Made by a program: the position numbers and the translations under genes. Below the pieces are notes generated by a model, which saw nothing but the letters and a program-made list of their open reading frames with translations, was not told the origin of the DNA and did no database searches. From Rhytidiadelphus loreus (taxonomy: Eukaryota; Streptophyta; Bryopsida; Hypnales; Hylocomiaceae), in the NCBI GenBank assembly GCA_947034895.1, contig OX344763.1:46747025-46811024 (forward strand): a stretch of DNA of 64,000 bases, given 5' to 3'. This document shows positions 34,526 to 46,138 of this stretch, piece by piece. The number at the start of each line of letters is the position of its first letter. Position 1 is the stretch's first letter.

Positions 34526-37500
34526 ATGGCGGCGACAGCCTGCAGCGTCGCTGGGACCGCAGCTCTGTCATTCTCGGGAAGCGCTTTGTCTGGGAAGCGC
34601 ATCGATTCCACCTCTGCTCAGGTGGTACCTGCTGGGCGGGGATGGCGTCTTGCGCGGTGCGAGGCGTCTTCGCAAGCAGGTGCGGAAGAAAAGCAGTTGG
34701 ACACGAGAGAATTTCGCCACACATTGACGAGGGGAAAGAATTATAACAAATCGGGGTTTGGGTACAAGAAGGAGATGCTGAAGCAGATGGATGTAGAGTT
34801 TACCAGTAAGTTTTCCGCCATTTATTGTAGAAGCATTTAGGGGACACTTTTTTTTTTCCCGATGGGAGAGTCGTTACATTCTTGAGGTAAAAGAATGCTG
34901 ATTCTTTTTGTGCTCAATCGTGAGTTCATGTTATGCTTTTTCATGTAATTGAGTGTGCTTTTCTTGTTTTTGTTGCGGAGGCGAGTTTGGGTCACGAGAG
35001 AATTGTTTTTATTTCTTTGCGTCCACTCTTTTTGCTGGCTGGTGTGTTTGCGTGACAGTGATAACAGTCATGGCATTGTTTCAAAAGTAGGCCAGTACTT
35101 CAATGTTTTAATGCTGCAGATTCTTTTTGTGCTAAGGTAACATCTAGAAGCAAGCATTTGAACAACGGAGCTTACTTTCTATTGACTAAATTTTGGAATA
35201 GTCATTTTCACAATTGAATGACGATTGCAGTGCACTTTGGCTTGCATTATTTGGATACTATACAGATAAATTATAACTTTCCGAATTCTGACCTACGAGT
35301 GTACCGATAACCAACCCTAGGCTCTGATGTTATGATTACGTACATCTTCACAACCGATATGTACTCTATAGCTAAGATCTAGTAGGGGTTGCTTTTGGTT
35401 CAAGGTCTTTTGGGGGTCAAGGTGCCCTTTGAGTTTTACTTCCGTACTGCGGAAAGGATGGAAGCTGTATATCGTTCTAGAGTGCTAAGAGTGATGCGGA
35501 CTGGATTTGGAGAGTTTGATGTAGCTATTATGATCTTTCTTCGCCTATGTTAATTTCTGTTTTCATTTTTTATTTTGTAATATAAATAATATTTTCTTTT
35601 TCGGACTGCAGGTGAGCTGGTGAAGACACTGAAAGAGAATAACTTCGAGTTCACGTGGGGAAATGTCACCGTGAAGCTGGCGAACTCATATGGTTTCTGT
35701 TGGGGAGTGGAGAGGGCAGTGCAAATCGCCTACGAGGCTCGCAAACAGTTCCCACAGCAGCAGCTGTGGCTCACAAATGAAATTATCCACAACCCTACTG
35801 TCAATCAGGTCAGCGCATCATTCACTTCTTCACAATTCTTGACAGTGTAGCTGAAAACGGCTTTAAACCAAACGGATTCTTGCATAATTGAAATGCAGTT
35901 CTGACTTCATCTGATAAAATTGTCTCTGATTCCTGCGAGCAGAGGTTGTCTGATATGGGCATTGGGGAGCTCTCTGTAACCGAGAAAGGAAAAGACTTTT
36001 CAGTCGTGGAAAAAGGTGACGTCGTTATCCTGCCAGCATTTGGTGCATCAGTTCAGGAGATGCAGATTCTTGACGACAAAAAGGTTCAAATTGTGGACAC
36101 GACCTGCCCGTGGGTATCCAAGGTAAATCTCCAGTCTTTGATCTTCTGTTTTTGCCATTGTTTGTGAAGGTGAAATTTCACGCTGTTTTTTTTAAGTGAC
36201 ACCAAATTCGAGCCATGTGCCCTTTGAAAAGGGCGCAATAAGTTTATTTCTTATTGATTGTTTTTTGCACAAAAGTGAGGGGTGGACAGTCGTTTAGTGC
36301 AATCGCTTGAAGTTGCATGATGTAACGTCTGTTTTGATTTCTAAAACAGGTCTGGAACACAGTGGAGAAGCATAAAAAGGGTACCTACACATCTGTAATT
36401 CATGGGAAGTACGCCCATGAGGAAACAGTTGCCACTGCCTCTTTTGCAGGCAAATACATAATTCCCAAAAACATCAAAGAGGTAATAAGGACTCAATGCT
36501 TACGCAGAGTCATGTGTTTAAATCTCTTGGGATGTTCTACCTCTTTTAAGTGAAGTTGTTCTTATCGTCTTGGCGTCTTGGCGTCTTGCTTGCAGGCCAC
36601 TTACATTTGCGATTACATATTGGGAGGAAAGCTGGATGGCTCCAGTGGAACAAAGGAGGAGTTTCTTGAAGTATGTAATAACAGTCCCTTTGTTGGAAGA
36701 TATTTTTGGTAAATTTTTTATTTGTTTACTCTGGTTACTTTGACGCTTTGAAGATAAAGGTGAATTGTGTTGAATATTAAATTCCTGTAAATGAATGGTT
36801 TGTTTGCCAGAAATTCAAATATGCGATCTCAAAAGGCTTCGACCCGGATGGCGATTTGGAGAAACTTGGCATCGCCAACCAGACAACGATGCTTAAAGGG
36901 GAGACTGAAGAAATCGGTAAGCATCTTCACTCTATTATGTAAATATTCTCTTCATCTCTTATTCTGGTTTCTAAAAGCTTCTATGAAATTCGCCACTTGG
37001 AGTGCTTGGGTGCCTGTGGGGTCTGTGTTGGGGTTCTCCATGCTTTCAAGCTTTCATGTGAACTCCACAGCAACCATGTCATGAAAAGAATGTGTCTGGG
37101 TTTGGTCTCAATGAGCAGGAAAATTGCTCGAGAGAACGATGATGCAGAAGTTTGGGGTGGAGAATGCTGCGGAGCATTTCATGAGCTTTAATACAATCTG
37201 TGATGCAACGCAGGTCAGCACATTTGTACATAGTGTTGATGCTGTTGTACATCTTCTTCGGTTCTCGCAGCCAGTATTTCTGTCGCAATAGCTCGTAATC
37301 CATCCTTTCCCAGTTTTGGTATCGATTTGTGATTATGCTTGTTTATCTTTTGCTTTTCTTTGTTATTAATGCTGTTGTGTTAACAGGAGAGGCAAGATGC
37401 AATGTTCCAGCTCGTCAAAGACAAGGTGGATTTGATTCTGGTGGTGGGAGGTTGGAACTCCAGCAATACTTCCCATTTGCAAGAAATTGCAGAACTGGAA

Positions 37501-38311
37501 GGCATCCCCTCGTACTGGATAGATACAGAAGAGCGCATGCTATCTGGGAAGAAAATTGCCTTCAAGCTTAATGTGAGCAATTTTCCACTTCGCGTCGTTA
37601 CTAACTGCATGTTCAGCCGAAGACACTGCATTTTAAATGAAACTATTATTTTAGTCATGAATTTGGTGTTCGACTAGTATTTACATTTTCTCATAACTTG
37701 GTTGCACAATCTTTTCATTGGAGAGTTCCAACTTTTATGTTTGATGCTATGATCCACAAAACTCTTACTTGACTTGCAATATCTTATCATGCAGCATGGT
37801 GAGTATGTCGAAAAGGATGACTGGCTACCCGAGGGTCCTATCACAGTTGGCATCACTTCCGGTGCTTCCACTCCTGATAAGGTACTGTTTTGTCTTCTCA
37901 ACAAGCTCATGTTATTGTCATTCCCTTTGGTGGCTCTGGACTGATGGGGAGGAGGCCAATGGCATCAACACAAGCTACATCTGCGGTGAAGTGAGAAAGT
38001 TTGAGTGGTTCTTATGTATAGTGTTTGTTGCTACCCAAAAATGGATCGCTAATTCCTAATATGAGAAAAACTACATCTATTAGGCAGCCACACTGACAAG
38101 GTTCGGAGCCTCTCATAGCCTTGTTGCACTAGGGAAGGGACACAGCCTCTTATTTTGTAGCTGCTTCTTATTTCCATCTCAGATTGTTGATGTGAAATAT
38201 CTTATGGTTTCTCATTCTCTGTTTTACCCTTTTTCTTGTAACCAGGTGGTAGACGATGTACTAAAGCGTTTGTTCCAGTTCAAGCGGGAGGAGGTACTTC
38301 AATCTATTTGA
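34526..38311 (+). CDS. HDR: 4-hydroxy-3-methylbut-2-enyl diphosphate reductase (HDR/IspH), plastid
   Basis: Catalyses the last step of the plastid MEP pathway, converting HMBPP to isopentenyl and dimethylallyl diphosphate with an iron-sulfur cluster. Coding exons: 34526-34805, 35612-35808, 35943-36122, 36350-36481, 36596-36670, 36811-36916, 37119-37213, 37387-37572, 37795-37881, 38246-38311. All borders are GT-AG with consistent phases, giving 467 residues, a normal plant length. The first ~50 residues are Ser/Ala rich and basic, as in a plastid transit peptide. The three cluster cysteines are C123 (GFCWGVER), C214 (TTCPWV) and C351 (TICDATQ). HNPTV and HEETV motifs are also present. The plant-type N-terminal block (YNKSGFGYK, 75-90) precedes the bacterial-like core. 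The gene looks intact. An alternative last exon is possible (see 38680-38832). Confidence 0.97.
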
Positions 38312-38679
38312 GTAAGCTCCGGGCTTTTGGAATTCTATTTACGATGGTCCCGTGACCTACTTCGAACAGAGTTGGCTGTTTTTGTATACCATCGCTGTAA
38401 AATACTTGTACTGTAGACCAGCGGAACTTGGTATTCTTCCAAGATGCTGATGCAGTACATAGAACTGGCAGAAAAGATATTATGTTTTCAATTGTAATTT
38501 TCAGATGTAGAAACACAGCCTTTTCATGATTTCCATTATTCCTTACAATTCTTTTAGGCTAGAAATAGACCATGAACCTCAAATGGACAAATAATTTTCT
38601 TGGATATAAAAATTTTCCTGATCGATTTTCTATTTTTGTTTTATGAGGTCTTCATGTGAATAAATTGATCCGTCTGCAG

Positions 38680-38832
38680 GTGCAAGATGAATGCAAGCCT
38701 GAAATCAACGATCTGAGATGTGGGTATCAAGACGACTGGATGCTAGAACCAGTGAATATTAAGTTGGATTTGAGAAAGACACTAAAATTCTTGAGAGTGC
38801 CACGTTATGCAAATCTAGTGAGCGCCATTTAG
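38680..38832 (+). other. Possible alternative 3' exon of HDR
   Basis: Follows a strong acceptor (CCGTCTGCAG) and stays open for 50 codons to a TAG. Splicing from the GAG/GTACTT site inside the last HDR exon (after 38293) would join in phase and swap the last five residues for a 50-residue tail. No family is recognised in the tail, so it may be chance. Confidence 0.25.
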
Positions 38833-40110
38833 TTTTCCTTGGCAAACAACTATTCTCTTAAATCCAGCCATTGAATTGCTCAAGGCTGTTTTCAATTGTA
38901 ATTTTCAGATGGAGTTTTTATCCATTTTCAGACCTCACACCCCACAAATTGTGGGAAATTTCTTCTTTTCAATGACATGAGATTTGAGATATTGCAAGTT
39001 CTGGTGTCTTTGGAACATTTATAAATGAATCAATGTTTTGAAATGCAAGGTTTGTAATTTTACACTTTTTTGCAACCAATGGAGATTTTTCCTCCGTCCA
39101 GGAAACTTATTTCAAGGTCGGGTAGGTTGGCGCCAACTCAGCCAGTGAATCAATGGCAACAAGACCATCTAATCTTGAAATAATCTTGAAAGCTTGAATG
39201 GTTGTAACTTTGCAACTCTCAAAAATTGAGTATTACCTCTTCTGACCTTGTTGATTTTCAAGGACATTTTCTAATAACAAAAAATTTCAAATTTGAGTGA
39301 ATTTATTTTGTGTTGTATCCATACAAACTCTACTTACTAATGGTGCTCTTGTCCCCATATCTTTAGTGTTAAATTTTGGAATTTCAAATGAGAAAGCACA
39401 ATATACTTGCACAAGAAAATTTATTGCCTAAAGAAAATTGTACTTTCTCGCAAGAAATTGCCAAGATAGATCTGGCAATTTCAAATGTTAGAATCTTTCA
39501 TACATGTAGATTTGGTATTTGACAATTGGATACAATAGAATTATGTTTGTAGCATTGCAAGGTGTGATCAAATTGGATTAGAATTCAAATGCTTTGTAGA
39601 AAAATATTGAAAGAGGCTTGATGTAAATCAGATTTTTAAAATTACCCTACTAACTTTCAAAGTTCATCTTAGGAGAGCACTAATTATTGACAACGGGGTC
39701 ACCTTTAAATCAAGCACAATATACCAATATTATGAGAAGTCTATGAATATGTGACATTCTTTGAATCCATCATTTTGTGTATTGAGTGTATTTTTTCAAC
39801 ATCATGAGAATTTGTTGTACTATACTAAAACCAGCCAATGTTCTTTGTTTATGCTACATGTGTGACATGTCCAATGTTCTTTGTTTGTACAATGCAATAT
39901 GAAAAATCACTATGATCTTATTAATGCAACGACCCTCCGTAATTGTAATAATCTCTTATATAATGTGTCAAACCACTCCCTTGCTTTATAGAAGTTCTTT
40001 TGTAATTCCTAGTGATAAAAGATAATATCTCCACCAAAGATGGAAAGGCACAATTAACATGGAATCTCATTGAAAAAATTTGATTTGTCTAAATATTGTT
40101 CTTACATATT
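38833..40110. other. AT-rich intergenic DNA
   Basis: No gene, clear element ends or tandem arrays are seen here. The segment between the HDR 3' region and the CACTA-type element shows only short AT-rich open frames. Confidence 0.4.
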
Positions 40111-40113
40111 TGT

Positions 40114-41104
40114 CACTATAAGAAAACTGCGTTTTTGGTGAGTTAGCCACAGAACAACACATGTTTTTTGAGACGTCATGCGTTTTCAAGTTAACGTACA
40201 TAGTTGTGCAAATTTTTTTTGACATTTATACAGACATGGCGTTGTAAACATTAGAACGCCAGATGTCAAATGAGACATGTACGTCTTTGAAGACATCCCA
40301 AAAAACATCACTTACAACAACTTTGTCCACGTCAAAATTAATTACAATTTGCACTTGCAAAAGTTAGTGCGGTCAGCGATAGAGTATTGACCGTTGGTAA
40401 AAAATGCAATTTGGGCAGAAGGCAAAGATGTCAAGTGAGACGTTTACATCTGTGAAGACATTTGCAGGAACGTCCCAAAAAACGTAATTCATTGTACATC
40501 CCCTTTTTTACTTATCCCATATCATTTGTCTCTCTATGGGTAGAGAAAGAATATAAGTAAAACCTCGAAATCCTTCATTTTCACTAAATTTTAATGAAGA
40601 AATTCCTTCATTTTACCATCAAAAATTTACTTGAAGGTAAATGGTAAGTTTTTTTCAATTTTTGTTGAATTTGACATTTTTTTTTCAATTTTTTAATTTA
40701 TCTTCATTTTATAGATAGGATATGTTATATGTACCAATTGATGTTTCAAAAAACATCTAATTTGACGTCTCAGAAAACACCAATAAAATTTTCAAATGAT
40801 ACAAAAATGATTTGACTGAATGGATGAAAAATTTCACACGTGGCATTGCCTGCCAAAAATAGCTGACGTGTCGCTGACGTGTCTTCCACGTGTCTTGTTT
40901 TTTGAAGCTGAAAAACACACGTTCTTCTTGACGTCACCAAAAAACATGCTAAAATCGGACACGTTTTAACATGTTTGTTACGCGTTTTTTGCTAGTCAGT
41001 TATAAAGGATTTTAGGAGACATCTACGTTAATTACTTCCGTGTCAAAAAAGACGCCATCCCATGTTTTCTGCAACATAAAAAAAAACTCTATTTTCTTAT
41101 AGTG
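40114..41104. mobile_element. Non-autonomous CACTA (En/Spm-type) element, 991 bp
   Basis: The ends are CACTATAAGAAAA and TTTTCTTATAGTG, a perfect 13-bp inverted repeat, flanked by the 3-bp duplication TGT at 40111-40113 and 41105-41107. Plant CACTA elements have nearly this end sequence and a 3-bp target duplication. The interior holds several short GACGT/AAAAAACGT-type motifs in both orientations, like subterminal transposase-binding repeats. There is no transposase ORF, so it would need an autonomous relative. Confidence 0.9.
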
Positions 41105-41571
41105 TGTTGTACAAATATGGAGAACATTTAACATTCTTTTCAAAGAACAACTCAACTCTTGCCTCTTGCTTTCTAGTGCTTCAATAACTTTGACTAAATC
41201 CAATATTCAAAACACATTCTTACATAAGGTAATGGTATTTTCACCACTTGAGGTGCAAGGGTGGGACTTAACCTCAATTTAGGAAGAAGACATCCAAATG
41301 TAATTAGATTGCATGAAACCATACCTTGTTGTCATTTCAAAGCAAATTAAGTGGAGTATGCTAGGCCTTGTTGTCATTGCCTAGAGTAGGAATTCAAATG
41401 CATTATAGAGTGAGTATTGAAAGAAACACCATATAAACAGGGCTTTAAGATTAACTTTGAAATTTCTTTACTTTTGAGTCAAAATTTTTAAAGGCATGCC
41501 TTGTCTTCCATTTGCTATGAACCTAACATAATGTTATTTCTTCATCCAAATTTCCATTACATGTGTTTTGG

Positions 41572-41832
41572 CTACTGTGGAGGGTTGTGAGTTCCCAACT
41601 TGAAACCCACCTGCAACCCACTGAAACCTGCCGAAACCCGCTTGCGCTGACCTAGCCAAGTGACTACCAGGTCAATTTTTTTGAAGAAAAAATAAAAATA
41701 AAAATATAGCTTTGTTTTTCATTTTAAGGACTTAAATTTATTTTTATTTTTTTGAAAAAAAAAAAATCTGACACCGGAGTTCGAGAAGACCGGGGGAAAC
41801 GGAGTTGGGAACAAGCCCGAAATGGCCCTCCA
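41572..41832. mobile_element. MITE-like repeat with GGAGGGTTGTGAGTTCCC end, copy 1
   Basis: The left end CTACTGTGGAGGGTTGTGAG is the reverse complement of the right end of the segment at 63130-63387 (CTCACAACCCTCCAAAGTAG, one mismatch). The poly-A/T interior with CTTTGTTTTTCAT also aligns in inverse orientation. The right limit here (TTGGGAACAAG...GGCCCTCCA) is less exact. No target duplication could be assigned. Confidence 0.5.
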
Positions 41833-42003
41833 ACCCCCTCCAATCTCATCCCCCCCAATCTCATCTAATGATTTAGTTTTTCTAGACCCAAGGCTCGCAT
41901 ATTTAGAAAAAGTACATTGTAGGCAAAAATCTGCAGGGGTCAGTTTTGCAACAGGTCATAATTTGGTGTGGTGACCTTCCACAATTGTTCCAAAATGGTC
42001 TTA

Positions 42004-45000
42004 AGGTAGCAGCACCCATAAGCATGACTATCTCTATGGGCGTGACCTATTTATGTATCCATATCCGTGGTTCAAGATCCTATGACTGGCAGCACAGGAA
42101 AAATTATGGTGATGGGTGCACTGTGCATCGGGTTATGGTGTCAGGGGATTCGGAGATAAGGTAGTTGAATGACCGATCTTAGTACTGCACTAAATCAATG
42201 AAAAAAATAGGAAGGTGAATGGGGAGGCGGTTAAATTCAATTTGCTAGTGGCCATGGGGTCTCTTAATAACATTTAAATGAACAATCTGTAATGATCAGG
42301 GGCCAAATGGAGGCAGATATGAGACGCACCCTATCAGTATTACATGCCATTCCCGTCATTATTTGCATGGCAAAGTGGCGAATGGATATTAACAAGCATC
42401 GAAGTAAGCATCCACAAGTGGTGGTTTAGGAAATTAAAGCCTGTGGTTTAAACTAACAGGTGTAGCGGTTGGTTGATTAAAAGCATCGGTTATTGATTAA
42501 CGGCATCAACAGCTCGTTCATTAAGTTACAGGCAGTCCCTGAAGCCTCAGAGTTTGAGCGGCAACTCCAGTGCATGGGAGACTTAGAATGAATTTTCTTG
42601 AATTTTCAGTGCATGGAAGAGCGATTAACTTTCTGAGAGACAAGTTCATGTGGACTTGGGTGTAAGCTTCAGCTCTATACAGTGAGATTTGGGAAAATCA
42701 GTTTGGGATTACTCTGCGATTTCAAAACATTCGTTTGTGAATTCATTGATCAGTGTCTGCAGTAAGGAGTGACCATTTAGTTACCGATGTCTTCTGCTAG
42801 TCGACTAGCTGAACGTTACAGTGAAGATACTCAAGACGACATGGTACCTGAAACATGGGTTACGGAACTGCAATATGGACTTGGGAGAAGTGTAGCGGCA
42901 TGGTCTCCCTTTCAACAACACCACAACATTCAAGAAATGAACTTGCATCGTCAAATCAACAGACCCGTGGCAACGCTACCTAGATCTTCAGGCTTCCACG
43001 ACTGGCGGGGAACTGGACAAGGTGGAGGATGCAGTCCAGATGGTGGGCGCGGAACTGCTGCAGGGATCGAAATGGAGAGCTATGGGGTTGACTCCGACTT
43101 GGGTGACGTTCTTGCAAGCGCGAGAAGAGGAGTGCAACAGAGGGCTTCAACACCGCCGACCACATGCATGGCTTCAGTTGCGGAAGGTGAGCCTCGAAGC
43201 CCAACTCCAATCCGCAGTCTGAAGAGGTGTCGAATAGGGGGGTGGTCCGACTCCCAACTCGCTGCTGTAGTGGCCGCAGTTGATGCTGGCTGCACAGTTG
43301 CTACTGCGGCAAGGAATTTCGAGATTCCTCAGTCCTCCCTTAGAGACCACCTTTACGGGAGGGTAATGAAGCGAAAGAAGGGGCGTCAAGGCGTCCTCTC
43401 AGTGGAAGAAGAATCAGCACTTGTGAAATGGATGTTGGAAATGCAAGACCATGCACATTCAATTTCTATTCTAGAGCTGAGGGGGAAGGTGGCTGAAATT
43501 ACACAAGAACGATGGACGCCATTCAAGGACGGCATCCCTGGACGCGGATGGTTGAGATGGTTTAGAAACCGTCACCCAGAACTCACCTTGAGATCTCCAC
43601 AAGGGTTGGAGGAAGGCCGTGCAAGGGGTTTAAATCCCAGTAGTGTTGCATCCTTCTATGACAACCTGCAAAGAGCATATGACCACAATGGCTACTTACC
43701 CTCTCACATCTGGAATGCTGATGAAATAGGAGCCCAAGTAGGGAGGGGTGGAGGAGGGACTCTCGTTTTTGCAAGACGTGGGAGTAGATCTGTGCACACA
43801 ATAATTCCAAATAGCAAAGAGCACCTCACAGTCCTCTCATGTGTGAATGCAGCAAGACAACACATTCCAAATTTTTATATTTTTAAAGGTAAACGAAAGG
43901 TAAGGAACTACATTGTGAACTGCGAACCCAAGGCTTGCATGGCAATGCAGCCAAACGGTTGGATGACGGGTTTCCTATTTTCTGCATGGATCACTCATTT
44001 CATTACCATAGTGCAAGAGAGGTATGGTATCTCAGAAGAAAATAGACACCTGCTGGTTCTAGATGGCCACGGCTCGCATGTAACGCTTGAAGTGGTGCAA
44101 AAAGCCAAATCAGCAGGCCTTGACATAATCACGCTTCCTAGCCACACTAGCCACAGGTTGCAACCACTTGACGTCAGTGTTTTCAAGCCTTTTAAAGTAG
44201 CATTCAGAAATTTCAGAGATAAGTGGAGCATTCAAAACAAGGGAAGAGGGGCGAGAAAAGAAGAACTTGCGGAATGGATGTCCATGGCGTTCAGCAGGGC
44301 ACTCACAGCATCAAAAATCACTAAGGGATTTTCGGCCACAGGGATTTGGCCCCTCCGACCAACAGCGATGGATCTGCACATGGCTCCAAGTGAATGTTAT
44401 GTTGAAGCTTGTGCACAAGACGACGAAGAGGAGCAGGAGGATGCATCACCGGGTAGTCCACAACCGCAACAACAAGATTGTATTCTCAAAACGCAGGAAG
44501 TTGCACCACAGTTTTTCATGGAGTCAGAGCCAGGGTCGGAGGTCTTCCGCGGCGACAGTAGCACCGAAAGCGACGGAGAGGGAGGAGGCAGCTCTGCCCA
44601 TCGAAATCTCTTCCCCTTGCCGCGAGTCGAAACTAACAGGCGCAGAACTCCAATGCAGGAGCCTCTCATCGATTATTCAAAATCAATCTTGATGACGTCG
44701 GACGACTACATTGAGGCCATGATGGCAAAAGCTGCCAAAAAAGAAGCAGTAGCCAAGGAATGAGAAGAACGCAAGACGCAAGCTGAGCAGAGGAAGGCCG
44801 AACGAGAACAAGAGAAGACACGGAAGGAAGCCGAGAAGATCATGCGCCGAATTCAAGCCGAACAAAAAAAAGCAGATCGAGAACGAGAGCGCGCTCGGAA
44901 AGCAGCAAAACGAGCGCGGAAGAATTTGGAGTCGCAGGTCAGGCAACGACGAAATAACAATGGAGGGAGCGGAAGTCAGATTACCACCGGGCTTTTGGGA

Positions 45001-45706
45001 AGCGCAGCACCCCCCGAGCTCCATCGGCGCTTCCAACGGCGGGTGCAACGGCTCTCCCTTGACAGGCGGGGTCGCAGTAGCGGCAAGATGCAGGCTTGAC
45101 GTGGTGGAGGGTGGGTCCCTGGTCTTCGGTGTTGGGGTCGTGAATGGGGATGCTGGGCTCGTGGTTCTCGACGTTGGGCTTGTGGTTCTCGATGCTGGGG
45201 TCCCAACTGGGTGTCTACAGGGTATGTGGGCATTGGATGCCGGGAAGTCAAGCTTCGGTGGTGGGGTTGCTTAATGTTGCATGTGGGTGCAAATATTTCG
45301 GCCAAAGACCCACTCCCAACGCAAAGACAACTTGTTGCAACGGACTGTGCGCCACCATTGACGACCTGTCAGTATCCTAAGCGTGGTACTTTGGCATGTT
45401 TTCTGACGGCCATGACTGCCACATGTTACTATTTTGGTAGCAATTCTAGATAGTATTTGGAGCACATGGTCCCAGCTAAGACTTCAAGAATGATCTATTT
45501 TAGTGTCCCCTACACACTACTTTACATTTTCAGTTATTTATGACTTTGAAAAATCCGCACGATCACATACTTGCGATTGGAACTCTGAAAATCATGCCAA
45601 TAGTTTTCCTTCCCTCTTTTTTACTTCACTATATTTTTTTCAAGCTCAGTCCACTGCTTTTCATGCTCCCAATTGCTTAAAAATGTGCTTATGGGTGCTG
45701 CTACCT
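42004..45706 (+). mobile_element. Complete pogo-like DNA transposon, 3.7 kb
   Basis: A perfect 21-bp terminal inverted repeat beginning AGGTAGCAGCACCCATAAG bounds the element (42004-42024 and 45686-45706), with TA on both sides (42002-42003 and 45707-45708). It encloses one transposase gene with 0.78 kb of leader and about 0.6 kb downstream of the extended frame. TA duplication, short terminal repeats and a psq/CENP-B/DDE-type transposase together define the pogo/Tigger branch of Tc1/mariner. Perfect ends suggest a fairly recent insertion. Confidence 0.9.
42787..44763 (+). CDS. Pogo/Jerky-like DDE transposase
   Basis: Cuts and inserts the enclosing element at TA sites. The single exon encodes 658 residues: an N-terminal variable region, a psq-type helix-turn-helix (about 152-190, with ATAARNFEIPQSSLRDHL), a CENP-B-type helix-turn-helix (about 203-262, ending GRGWLRWFRNRHPEL), and a DDE_1 catalytic domain with likely acidic residues D312 (WNADE), D426 (LVLDGHGSH) and D462 (LQPLDVSVFKPFK). 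A TGA at 44761-44763 ends the frame. The same frame then stays open to 45099, encoding a highly charged EERK/RKAE-rich coiled-coil-like tail of about 110 residues. The TGA (from CGA by deamination, perhaps) may therefore have truncated a longer protein. The catalytic core looks intact. The start is the first ATG of the frame. Confidence 0.92.
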   Translation: MSSASRLAERYSEDTQDDMVPETWVTELQYGLGRSVAAWSPFQQHHNIQEMNLHRQINRPVATLPRSSGFHDWRGTGQGGGCSPDGGRGTAAGIEMESYGVDSDLGDVLASARRGVQQRASTPPTTCMASVAEGEPRSPTPIRSLKRCRIGGWSDSQLAAVVAAVDAGCTVATAARNFEIPQSSLRDHLYGRVMKRKKGRQGVLSVEEESALVKWMLEMQDHAHSISILELRGKVAEITQERWTPFKDGIPGRGWLRWFRNRHPELTLRSPQGLEEGRARGLNPSSVASFYDNLQRAYDHNGYLPSHIWNADEIGAQVGRGGGGTLVFARRGSRSVHTIIPNSKEHLTVLSCVNAARQHIPNFYIFKGKRKVRNYIVNCEPKACMAMQPNGWMTGFLFSAWITHFITIVQERYGISEENRHLLVLDGHGSHVTLEVVQKAKSAGLDIITLPSHTSHRLQPLDVSVFKPFKVAFRNFRDKWSIQNKGRGARKEELAEWMSMAFSRALTASKITKGFSATGIWPLRPTAMDLHMAPSECYVEACAQDDEEEQEDASPGSPQPQQQDCILKTQEVAPQFFMESEPGSEVFRGDSSTESDGEGGGSSAHRNLFPLPRVETNRRRTPMQEPLIDYSKSILMTSDDYIEAMMAKAAKKEAVAKE

Positions 45707-45708
45707 TA

Positions 45709-46138
45709 CGACTAATTCAAGAAGTTTTTCAGGACTTCTAAGCTTACAAAGCATGAACCACACACCTTCAGGAGAGGACCCATTGCCTCTTCAAAAATAA
45801 CCACAATGTTCAGATGTGAGTATCCATGCATAGCTTGTCCGTGAGCTAGCTAGTCAGCTAGTCAGACTTTATTGAGCACTCCTGTGCAAATTGTAACATC
45901 TGTCAAAATTGTTTCTCCAAGAAAATACTGCTCAACATTTCAAGTCCTCCACTCAGCCTAGACAGAAAATTTATCACCTTTCGCAGGGTCAATCGCACTA
46001 TCAACTACATAGAATCTGGTGCAAAAATGTGAACCTCTCCCCGACCTCTGATCAGAATAATTAGAATTTCCCGACCTTGAATGTAATGTCCTCTAAAGGG
46101 GGAGATAATCAACCATGCAAATTAATCAAAAAGTGAAA
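45709..46138. other. Spacer between the pogo-like element and aminotransferase 3' end
   Basis: No gene is seen. It includes the probable 3' untranslated region of the minus-strand aminotransferase gene. A GCTAGCTAGTCAGCTAGTCAG short repeat lies near 45844. Confidence 0.4.
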
